From Cephalothrix simula (taxonomy: Eukaryota; Nemertea; Palaeonemertea; Archinemertea; Cephalotrichidae): a stretch of DNA of 11,410 bases. This document shows positions 1-8,225 of the stretch, piece by piece. Within the stretch, counting starts at the first letter, position 1, and each line of letters begins with the position of its first letter. The notes under the pieces were generated by a model. That model ran no database searches. It was given only the letters and a program-made list of their open reading frames with translations, and was not told the DNA's origin. A program made the translations under genes and the position numbers. The stretch is taken from contig JAXIUW010202621.1 of the NCBI GenBank assembly GCA_035591015.1, positions 1 through 11,410 of the forward strand. Direction: 5' to 3'.

Positions 1-146
1 AAAGCACAAAACTAAATGACCCATTGAATTGATCTCAGTTGTACCACGATGGGGTGGACCTTGTCCGTATGGGCAGGTGACACTTTTTTACACATTCGGC
101 TATAAAAAGCATAAATAAATAAAGTCATTTTGTGGAGTTTTTTTGC

Positions 147-256
147 CCTGCCCCCCGGGGACAGCGCATAAAATCACCGCCCCCTAAGGCGGGGCTTAGC
201 GCAATCTAGTGCAGCTTAGCGAACCCCGCCGTTGTCCTGCCTCCAGGGACAGCGCA
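147..256. repeat. GC-rich degenerate direct repeat
   Basis: Two copies of about 21 bases, 147-168 and 236-256, share CCTGCC followed by GGACAGCGCA, 89 bases apart. Several extra AGCGCA and GCTTAGCG words lie between and after them. The block 140-320 is far more GC-rich than its surroundings and holds runs of C. It may be two units of a decayed satellite or part of a short interspersed element; it has no coding potential. Confidence 0.5.
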
Positions 257-322
257 ATTTAGCGCATACGCTATCCCCGCCTAATCCGACAAGCCCCCCC
301 CCCACCCCCGTGGGGCATTTCA

Positions 323-3313
323 ATGACAAGTGCATTAGTGAGTTTGAGTTTTGATTTTGGGATTGACAGTGACATAGCCCTGAAAGCAACTAACTTGTCA
401 CATCTTCTTCTTTAATAGCCTAGGTGACAGATCTCTATTGTACACCCAAGGAATTTGATTGACAGCATTCAGTTTGGAGCACAGAGCTCCGGGGTCGCTT
501 ATCAGTTTGATGACCTATCGATCGTGAGCCACCGGAAATCATTGTGACAAATAATCTCGCAATCATAGAAACCAAAATTTGTTATATGATTATCTCATTT
601 TGTTGAAAGGGGTCCTGATATTATTTTCAAAATTGAAAGAAATCATCTGAACAAGCAATGGAATATTGAAAAAAATAGTTCGAGATTGGCCCAAGAAATA
701 ATGACTTCAGTCAATATCTAATAGCTAGTTCTCCTGTACCATTAATCAGGTTTAGAGAAGGACAAAATTATACCTCGTTCAGTCTCTCGAAGAATATTGG
801 GCAATTTGACTGTGTGACAGTAGAAAACATAATTCTTCCATGGAGTCTTCACCAGTGCAACAGAAGATAACATAAGTTTTATAAACCTGGTCATGTATAC
901 TAGGCTAGTTTTAACGTACCTAAGCGTCTAAGCTGTAAAGGACAGCATATAAAAAAGAAATAGAGGTTCAGGAACTTAAGCATGTAGGCTTAAGTTCCTG
1001 AATAGGCTTAAGTTCCTGAATTCAGGAACTTAAGCATGTAGGCTTAAGTTCCTGAATTTCGGAAAAATAATATTTGAATATAATTTTACAAAGGGAACGC
1101 TGAGAGAAGAGCAACAATTTGTTCAAGGTTTCACCAGCGCTCTTTATGAGCTTACCTTTTGCTCGGAGTACCGACTATATTTCATCATAAAAATTGAAAA
1201 TTAATGAATCCAGAAAAGCGAGGATAAATAAAGATATCCTGAAGCCAGTTGAAATTCGATTTTTAGAAAAATCTATAGTTAGGTTAAAGCAATGTTTGAT
1301 TACTCGTCATTAATAAGAACTTTGAAGAGGGTTTTTTTTGCTACACAGGATAATAAGTCAGTTATGAGATAAATTGCACAAAATTGAGTGCCAGTAAAGA
1401 TGATTATTATGTGATCAACTTCCTTTTATTTCTAATTATTGACGTGACTTCTATACCATGAATTCATTCGATTCCCAGATAATGCCAGACTAATCCATCA
1501 TCGTTAGTTTTAGAAAAATACGCCAGATAATCCGCGTGATATTTATGAAATCGCTTATCAGACGACAAGAAAGTTGCCAAAATAAAAAAGGAAAGACATC
1601 TCTGTCATTGAAAAAATCAGAAGAATTATTTACCCAGCATATCCTATCGTCAGCCTGTATTATCTGATTCTCATATGAACGAAAATTTTACGCTGACAAA
1701 GCATAGCTGATTTAGATTAATGATCTAGTCAGATATTCAATAATTTTTGGGCGCAAACAGGCGAACTTCGACACCGTCATCATTCACTTCATTGATCTTT
1801 GTGCAAGACTAATTGTCTCCACTTTCAAAAATACATTTATTGACTTTAACACCAAAAATCCTCTGTGTGAAAGCATAGATTTCTTGACCAAGTCATTAAG
1901 TCACTTCATTAACAGAACCTCGACTTGAGGCATAAATCATTTGTCTGTAAGAAATAAAGCCATTGGTGCATATGCCAAACAGATTGTGGATGAATAATGC
2001 ATCCAACATGTCCAACTTGACACCAATTTCTTTTTATATCAGATGGTCAATTCTAAGAGAAATTTAAGAATTAACGCTCACAGAATAATTGTAGTATTTT
2101 GATTCTACAGAAAATGTATCGCTCTTAGAGTTTGATGAAATTTGCTTGAATCAATTTCTCTTTCAGCTTGGGATTCTGAAAGCGATCAGAAGCGATTTTC
2201 CCCCCAAATAATCTCTATTTTGGTTTTTCCTATACTTAGTTCGATGGTTTTATTGGTAATGGAAAACAGGAAGAATATATTTATTATCACGCCAAATCTG
2301 CCAGATCTTTACTTCCTTGTCTCTGGGTAGGGTTAGGATAACCCTGGAATTTTTGAAAGATTTAGATATCGAAATAAGTACTGTCCATATGACATGGACA
2401 TTTAAGTTACAGCTAACTGCAAGCTGAAACTCTTCCAAACACTTCCTGAAAACTACCCGACACCGATAATTATTATTCAACAAGCCACACGGATACAAGG
2501 AGCAGATCCATGTCCTTCATATTATCAGTTTGGTTTACTAGATTCAGGTATTTTCCTGGTATTCCATAGCTGGTTAAATATTGTACCAGATGACTTTATG
2601 GATGACTGGTCATTGACTGATATAACCCATTAGCCAGAGAAATCATTGGATAGCTTATCAATTTGTTCTTTCGAATGGAAAAATTGTAGTGACACACATG
2701 TAATCAAAATAATAATGAAAGAAGAATTGGAAATTTAGAAAAGTAACCTTTTCTGATAACCTGACGCGCAACCTTCTAAAAGGGCCAAACGAAATAATTT
2801 GAAGGAGAGTAGAGTTTCCAATCCTTAACGCTGACATTTTGGAGATCTCCCTCAATATTACATTGTCAAATTTAATTCTCTAAGGACGATTCTTATTTCT
2901 TTATATCATTTTATGTAAATTTTATGAAACGGCTGGAGTTAATTCTGAAATCTACTGTGAAGGGTTTTTCTAATAACTAAGATCACATTTTCAGTGAAAA
3001 CCCATTGGGGACAGCAAGTCCCGCTACGCCAGGAATGTCTCCATTTGATGGTCAGAACACGTACCGAATTGATTACACCAAATCGATGGCTAACACAATT
3101 ATCATGAGAGTTTCTGATCCAATGTTACATTTCCGATCCTCTAAGATGCATTATCATGTTGAATCGAGGAAATTAGATAAAATATTGATACCTGATCTAA
3201 CATTTTTAGTCATTCCCTGGCCCCGTTTAGTGATCAAATTGACTTCAGAGTTGGATTTGTCAAGTTATCTGTGGAACAGATTACTGACCTATCATTTGAG
3301 CAGTCAGAGATAA
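323..3313 (+). pseudogene. Probable decayed coding sequence, unidentified
   Basis: No intact gene is present, but the plus strand shows successive open stretches whose translations look like protein rather than AT-rich noise. In the frame of 323: 323-412 (from an ATG), 428-544 and 590-718. In the next frame: 679-867. In the frame of positions divisible by 3: 1104-1187, 1191-1310, 1494-1664, 1716-1925, 1929-1994, 1998-2099, 2139-2327, 2406-2630 and 2634-2735. Finally 2978-3310, in the frame of 2996. Neighbouring stretches are mostly separated by single stops or small frame changes; the gaps 868-1103 and 1311-1493 are more broken, and the first holds the palindromic array. The source could be a host gene, a transposon or an endogenised virus; I recognise no domain. 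In AT-rich DNA individual stretches of this size occur by chance, so only the run as a whole is suggestive. Confidence 0.33.
967..1056. repeat. Palindromic array of five 14-mers
   Basis: The word TTCAGGAACTTAAG occurs forward at 967-980 and 1021-1034, and its reverse complement at 989-1002, 1007-1020 and 1043-1056. The two forward/reverse pairs are separated by the same 8-base spacer CATGTAGG. The middle reverse and forward copies abut at GAATTC to form a perfect 28-bp palindrome (1007-1034). The block can fold into two hairpins or a cruciform. Confidence 0.95.
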
Positions 3314-3647
3314 TACATTGTATTGCAATCGATGTGTTCTGTACTGTGATTTAGCTAGGATAGGAAGGTTGGGGTTTCAAAGTCCCTGGACTGAGGACTG
3401 AGGAGCGAGCCAACAAACGGCCTATGGTATACGAAAGAGGTCCAGCACCTTAAAAGACCCTATTAAAGCCCCCTGAGTCCTTTCTAGAAGAGTAACTACC
3501 GTAAGGTATCTTCGGGATCCAGGATTGAGCCAGGAAGTTGGCCTTGAAGACACTGCCAATTCAATCGAATTTTATCTTTGCCGTCTTAAGACTTAAGAGG
3601 AAATTTTAATTTTTATTCACTACATTATCTTTTAAAAAATTTGCTGT
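3314..3647. other. Unassigned spacer
   Basis: This stretch is more GC-balanced than its neighbours, with GACTGAG repeated in tandem near 3390. A weak B-box-like GGTTTCAAAGTCC near 3372 hints at a tRNA-derived repeat, but no convincing A box or tRNA fold is present. I see no gene. Confidence 0.4.
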
Positions 3648-3653
3648 GGTATA

Positions 3654-4153
3654 CAGGGATGCCGACGGTCGAAGGAAATTTCCGCTGAAGGGGAGGGGGG
3701 TTTGGGGGAGGCCCCAAGCGCTTTTAAGCAAATTGAAGGTTGTAAATATGTATTTCTGACATTCAATTACATGAATATCGAGAAATAAAACTAAGGAGAA
3801 ACACGATAAGAACCAGCTATCAAAACTTAGAAAACATTGAATTCTGTAAGTCCACACACTGCAACAACTCCAGTCTCCCAAATAGCACGTGTTTGTTTTT
3901 CGGCAAATCAACGAAAAATGGGGGGAGCACGAGGGGACCTCCCCTCGTAACACTTGAAAAATTTTTAAATTTCGATGAGCGGAGAAGCACTTTTGAATCA
4001 AGAATTCGAAACTATTATAGGGCACCAGCAGACCGAAAGTCGGATCCCCTATACCCCTCAGAGGATCTCAAGGATCAGGACGATTCACAAAAATGACCTT
4101 TTCGACTCGAAAAACGCTGAAATTGGCGGTTCCGCTGAAAATCGGCATCCCTG
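3654..4153. mobile_element. 500-bp non-autonomous DNA transposon-like element
   Basis: The left end begins CAGGGATGCCGA and the right end is its exact reverse complement (4142-4153). GGTATA flanks both ends directly (3648-3653 and 4154-4159), as expected of a target-site duplication. A subterminal TTCCGCTGAA is repeated in direct orientation near both ends. Open reading frames inside are not recognisable as a transposase, so this is best called a MITE. The terminus resembles the loose pattern of hAT ends, but hAT usually duplicates 8 bp, so the superfamily is unassigned. Confidence 0.75.
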
Positions 4154-4159
4154 GGTATA

Positions 4160-5200
4160 ACCATTCACTGGCGTTTATTACTTAACCGAATTTGAAACGT
4201 CATCTTCCAAACATATCATTTATCAATATCTTCCCACCACTTAAATTTTGTGTTCCTTAAAATTAAGAGAGATACATGTTCACTCGAAAGAATTCAAGTC
4301 TTGAAAATCATTAGATTCTATGAATGCCTTTCAAAATTAACATAAAAGAATATCCTTCCAACGACATTTTTCAGTTATTATTCAATTATTAGATGTATTG
4401 TCTTCTATAATAGTTCAAGAATCAAAACAAGATAGAGGTACATGATTTTAAATATGAAATATGAAGATTTCGATCTCGGAAGTTAATTGAAACTTCATAA
4501 TGATTGATACAAAATGCTTTATCATCAGACGTGAGTCGAATATTATTTTCACAAGAGCGTATATAATTGCTCTTGTCTATTCTCCAATGGCCCATTATAC
4601 TTTTTCATCCTTTTTATTGATGATAACTACGATTATTAAATCAGAGAGAATAGCACCCTACATCCGTAAGATAGAAGGTAATGAATATATTATCACTTTT
4701 TTTAGATAAAGGATAGACTTCTATCAGCTAATAATGTACACAACATCAAACTATAAGACATGCAACAATAAGATAAGGAGAATATTGCGTGAGTAGACTG
4801 CGAAATCCATTCAGAGAAAGAAGAAAAAAATATGAAATAAGCATTACACTGTAAGAAAAAAGTAAATTTACAGAGATTCCTTGCAGCTATGACGCAAGAA
4901 ATTTTTCAGTAAATTCCAAAGCACCCTATTATCAGAAAATAATGCTTATATTTGGAAAAACAACCTTTGAATTTTTTCCACTGAATTTCAAATTTTTGAA
5001 TCTCAAACGAAAGAAGTGTTTATTCTCGACTAAGCAAAGACTCTGAAAATACACAGCTCCGAGCTTTTTAGAAAAGATGGGATGGGATATTTTTCTATCA
5101 AAATTTATAAAGCAATATGAATATTTATAACGGCGACGTCCACGGAGGGGGTGTAATATTTTCATGATGTCAATCAAATTCTTGTAATATTGCTTTATAA
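4160..5200. other. AT-rich spacer with weak coding-like stretches
   Basis: An ATG-initiated plus-strand frame runs 4500-4709 (69 codons). Further plus-strand stretches near 4322-4392 and 4705-4795 also read like protein. They might continue the decayed sequence upstream of the 3654-4153 insertion, or be chance. No splice sites or domains were recognised. A minus-strand frame at 4932-5228 runs into the fold-back element and is not credited. Confidence 0.25.
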
Positions 5201-5202
5201 AG

Positions 5203-5311
5203 CAGTTATTCGACGTTTCTTCGTGCAATATGAGCAGTTATTTATCCTCGGCGCTGCGCGCCTCGGTAAATAACTGCTATCATATTGCACTCAGAAAGCG
5301 TCGAATAACTG
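5203..5311. mobile_element. Fold-back (long inverted repeat) element
   Basis: Three consecutive blocks pair: 5203-5215 with 5299-5311, 5223-5233 with 5280-5290, and 5234-5244 with 5267-5277. All are perfect, with small internal bulges. The loop (5245-5266) is GC-rich, with GCGCTGCGCGC. Left and right flanks both read TATAA, an imperfect possible duplication. It contains no coding sequence. Confidence 0.85.
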
Positions 5312-5453
5312 TATAATATAACCCTAAGGAATTAAAATATCTTTGGTTAAGTTTTAACCTTAAAATTCACGATGAAAGACTCACACTGGGTCAAAAATAC
5401 AGATAATGTAACGCCATAAGCAATCTTTTTCATATGGTGCATTGTCTATCAGG

Positions 5454-5552
5454 TTTTTTGGCGCCCACATGGCGGATACGGAGGGAAGTATAGGGCCACT
5501 TGCCCATGCACTGCGAAGAATTCCTTAAAATGCGCAGTGGGCCCGCCAAAAA
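5454..5552. mobile_element. Short inverted-repeat element, about 100 bp
   Basis: TTTTTTGGCGCCCAC (5454-5468) opposes GTGGGCCCGCCAAAAA (5537-5552), and inside it CACTGCG (5509-5515) opposes CGCAGTG (5533-5539). The interior holds CACATGGCGGAT, close to a YY1-type site. It lies in the sequence downstream of exon 2 of the minus-strand secreted gene. No clear target duplication was seen. Confidence 0.55.
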
Positions 5553-5595
5553 TTTTGGTGTGTGAATGAATTATTTGAATACATTTTAGACTTAC

Positions 5596-5858
5596 CTAAA
5601 GACGAGTAAGCATCATCAGTGTACGCCTTTGCGGTAGCCTGAAAATTTGAAAATTAGATCTTAAGTGCAAGGATAGCTAATGAATAAATAAATAAATGTC
5701 ACGCAACCATTTTCAGTTTCTATCTACATACCAAAAAAGCGTTCTTGCAGACAACATTTAAATTTTTTCCCTACCTTAGCTGTACTGGCACAATCGAAAT
5801 CACTAATGCCCAGTAATAGTAAAAATATAGTCAATGAAATCCATTTTGATAGAAACAT
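5596..5858 (-). CDS. 5' part of a small secreted-protein gene (two exons visible)
   Basis: Exon 1 is 5858-5775: an ATG with A at -3, then MFLSKW, a strong hydrophobic core (ISLTIFLLLLGI) and SDFDCAS, a good signal peptide with probable cleavage near CAS. It ends in phase 0 at AAG|GTAGGG. Exon 2 is 5638-5596, flanked by TTTTCAG and GTAAGT; it adds 14 codons (ATAKAYTDDAYSSL) and ends in phase 1. TAK occurs at both sides of the junction. The ORF stays open upstream of the chosen ATG, but only this start places the hydrophobic core correctly. I do not recognise the family and could not find the following exon, which must start in phase 1 below 5590. It is transcribed away from the PAN-like gene. 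Confidence 0.5.
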
Positions 5859-6777
5859 CCTCGAAGTTACTCGATGGTAATTTAACATAGTTGTAAAGTG
5901 ATCACATCGATGTCCGTTGGCCACCTAAAACTTCGCTCCCGCTAAACAAGATTCCATATCTTAAAGCGATTTTTAGCTTGTAACACCAACAAAATGAACG
6001 GCGCGCTGAACACCAATCATAACCTCCGCCACTGCCACTGTGGCAGATATCATTGTCCGTAGGGATTTTTGTCCTCTTTGAATTAAGATATCATACACTG
6101 ATGGAGGACATTCATCCCTGGGCTTCTTTCGTCGTCAATATATACAAAGTATACAACCCGGACCGGAATCCCTCCCGGAGCATCTATTTTCATACCACCA
6201 CGTCCGAAGGTAGATATGTACACATATATTTGTAACTTTAGAAGTTCACTGCACAAAATTCTTTCAAGTTAATATATTATTTTTGAATTATTAAGGATGC
6301 GAAAATGAACCCCTTGCGGTTTTCTGGAAGGCTGGTGCCTGAACCCATTGACCTTCACCTTAAAATATTCTGAATCCTTGTAAAAAGCCCTAAACCAAGT
6401 TAGAATTTTCGAAGAGGTTGGGCCACCCCGGCCAATAATTAATTTTTTTCGAAAGACTTTTTTGGTCCCACGGGGGCAAAATACGCCCGAAGCTTTTTAG
6501 AATATCCAATGTTCAAAGGGGTCTTGGCCCCAGCTTTAAGCACGGGGCCTCTGGCTTATTGTGATGCCCAGTAAAATCCATACGTTTTGTATGCAACTTA
6601 CAATAAGTTAGGGGTTAAAAAACATCGATGAAGATTATTGAATCGCTTAAACCGCTTGTGCTTCAAATATTTTGTCAATATTTTTCTTGCGGGCAATGAG
6701 GAAGTTAGAAATTAGTTAGTTCGTGCGAGTGCCTCAGTCTTGGTAGATAGTTTTTGAACAAACAGAACACGAAGAAA
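5859..6777. other. Divergent intergenic region
   Basis: This spacer separates two divergently transcribed signal-peptide genes and should hold both promoters. It contains a 7-bp hairpin (CTGCCAC-T-GTGGCAG, 6032-6046) and GC-richer patches near 6420-6560. No clear TATA box in a useful position or coding exon was seen. Confidence 0.4.
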
Positions 6778-6792
6778 ATGCTACCAAGACTG
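6735..6792 (+). promoter_or_regulatory. 12-bp inverted repeat flanking the PAN-like start codon
   Basis: CAGTCTTGGTAG (6735-6746) and CTACCAAGACTG (6781-6792) are perfect reverse complements. The ATG (6778-6780) lies immediately before the right arm, so the mRNA could form a hairpin whose 34-base loop ends in the start codon. This assumes transcription begins upstream of 6735. Confidence 0.6.
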
Positions 6793-8104
6793 TTTGATTT
6801 GTTTTTCCTCTCCATAATGTGGATACAAAATATCAAAGGTAAGTGGCAAAAATTATTTAAAATATTTTTGAAATTGAATAAAGGTCATTATTCACCGGTG
6901 TGAAGTGATATTCAGTGAAATTTCTTGGATAACATTGATAAACCGGTGAATAAAATCGTTATTGCACATTGCTGCGCCCCTCGTGCAATAACAGCTTCTT
7001 ATTTCACTCAAAAAACCGTGCAATAACTCTATAATAAAACAATTTGATATCTCTGATTAGTGATTATATGTTTTCTAGAAGACAAAGACGAATTTTGTTG
7101 TCTTTTTTTATCACAAGATTTAGGAGCCTATCGGCACTAAACTCAACTAAGAGCTTTGTACGTGCTGGTACGTGCCTATAAGCCAAGGATTTTAGTTAGG
7201 TGAATTTCTTCCTGTTAAAAAGATCCGAAAAAAACTAGTTCAATTAGCTGTACGTGACTATAAGCCAAGCATAAGGTAAATTTCCTCCTGTTAAAAAGGT
7301 AAGAAAAAACTAGTTCAATTAGCTGAAATTTCAGAGGGGGGATGTCAAATACACGGATAATATATTTTGTGGAAACTGGGATATTGACCCCTCACCCCTT
7401 TTTTTCTGGGGGCCCCCTACTTATTTGCAAATTTTACCCGATGTCACCTATTTATTGCGACAATTTTGATCATTAAGAAAACCCCTAAATTGCATTTTTT
7501 ACTTTTTTTTGTCTTCTAAAAATTACTTTTAAACTTTCCAGGAAATTATAAAGTATTTAATGACAAAGCATGCGTTGATCCAATCCCCGATTATATGGAA
7601 TTCGATTTGGCAAGCTGCAAATCAAAATGTACAGCCGATCCATCATGCCTTAAGTTCCAATACTTCGACACTTTGGGTTTTTTAGCGGGTTGTAACAAGT
7701 GCGCCACTGAGTCAACTAAATACAGCACCAGGTTTCAAATTTATGAAAGTGAGTATTTCGCATCATGTTGATACTCAACAGTATAATTATTTTCAAGGAA
7801 GAAATCGTGAATCACGTCACGTCGCACTGACTTATCTCGTAGTGTTGATTTACTGGTCAAACTTCCTTGCCTCGGATCGCTTGGTTATCGATTATTTAAT
7901 TGTGGGTTTCGCGTAATTTTTTTCAAATTCACTTTAACCTTTAATTAAGCTTTTAATAAAGCACAGATACAATTTTTTTAGCAAGACGTATGCGCAAAAA
8001 AGCCAAAAGGTGACGAATATATACAAAATCGAGAGGTAAGTATATTCATTTTTTTATAGATATCATCCAGCACATTTACAGACATAAGGCGTCAGGTAGT
8101 ATGA
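6778..8104 (+). CDS. Short secreted PAN/apple-like cysteine-rich protein, four exons
   Basis: Predicted exons are 6778-6838, 7542-7748, 7986-8035 and 8060-8104 (TGA), giving 120 aa. Exon 1 encodes a signal peptide: a short basic start, a hydrophobic core (LFDLFFLSIMW), then the donor GTAAGT. Exon 2 carries the domain, with cysteines near residues 31, 46, 50, 56, 71 and 74. The spacing in LASCKSKCTADPSCLKFQYF, followed by a later Cys pair and an end of FQIYE, resembles PAN/apple modules, which bind proteins or carbohydrates outside the cell. Exons 1-2 are well supported by splice sites, phase and domain logic. Exon 3 requires the second of two AGs four bases apart. Exon 4 (14 codons) is the least certain. 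The product is probably secreted, with no membrane segment after the signal peptide; its ligand is unknown. Confidence 0.65.
6888..7028. repeat. Inverted-repeat cluster in intron 1 of the PAN-like gene
   Basis: TTATTCACCGGT (6888-6899) opposes ACCGGTGAATAA (6942-6953). GTTATTGCAC (6958-6967) opposes GTGCAATAAC (6983-6992), around a GC-rich CTGCGCCCC loop, and GTGCAATAAC recurs at 7018-7027. The right end, AATAACTCTATAATA, resembles that of the 5203-5311 element, suggesting one family. Confidence 0.65.
7169..7325. repeat. Imperfect tandem duplication, unit about 80 bp
   Basis: Copy 1 (7169-7250, 82 bp) and copy 2 (7251-7325, 75 bp) both start TACGTG and end AACTAGTTCAATTAGCTG. They differ by a 7-base net deletion and several substitutions. 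Both lie in intron 1 of the PAN-like gene. Confidence 0.85.
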
Positions 8105-8152
8105 CACGAAGAGAAAATTTATGATTGTTTTGCGAGTGTCATTAATTTTGAA

Positions 8153-8158
8153 TTTAAT
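8153..8158 (-). promoter_or_regulatory. PSMB3: Possible polyadenylation signal of PSMB3 (ATTAAA)
   Basis: ATTAAA, the commonest variant of AATAAA, occurs on the minus strand about 70 bases after the PSMB3 stop codon. No canonical AATAAA lies closer. Cleavage 10-30 bases further would put the PSMB3 mRNA end close to or inside the last predicted exon of the convergent gene. Confidence 0.35.
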
Positions 8159-8225
8159 GTTTTCATTTTCTAAAACAAATATTGATAAAATACCACTTAA
8201 ATTAATTCCCTAATATTATACTTCT

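Noticed and set aside
101-107. TATAAAA as a promoter TATA box
   Set aside because: No gene begins at a suitable distance downstream.
2250-2498. 82-codon minus-strand open frame
   Set aside because: The opposite strand is open over the same bases and reads more like protein; no motif on this strand.
2988-3313. Exon beginning after ATTTTCAG at 2994
   Set aside because: The acceptor looks good, but the open frame extends upstream through it, and no upstream exon with a matching phase and donor was found. It fits better as part of the decayed tract.
3345-3390. tRNA-like A and B boxes
   Set aside because: The B-box match is imperfect, the A box fails at a key position and no cloverleaf can be drawn.
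3606-4025. 139-codon minus-strand open frame
   Set aside because: It lies mostly inside the 500-bp transposon-like element and crosses its left terminus; low coding character.
4932-5228. 98-codon minus-strand open frame
   Set aside because: It starts inside the fold-back element and has AT-rich composition without motifs.
5379-5525. Third exon of the minus-strand secreted gene (phase-compatible open frame ending near GTGAGT at about 5382)
   Set aside because: It overlaps the 5454-5552 inverted-repeat element, and the acceptor TTTTAAG has no good pyrimidine tract.
6053-6235. 60-codon plus-strand open frame
   Set aside because: It lies in the divergent intergenic region with a non-ATG start, no domain and no splice support.
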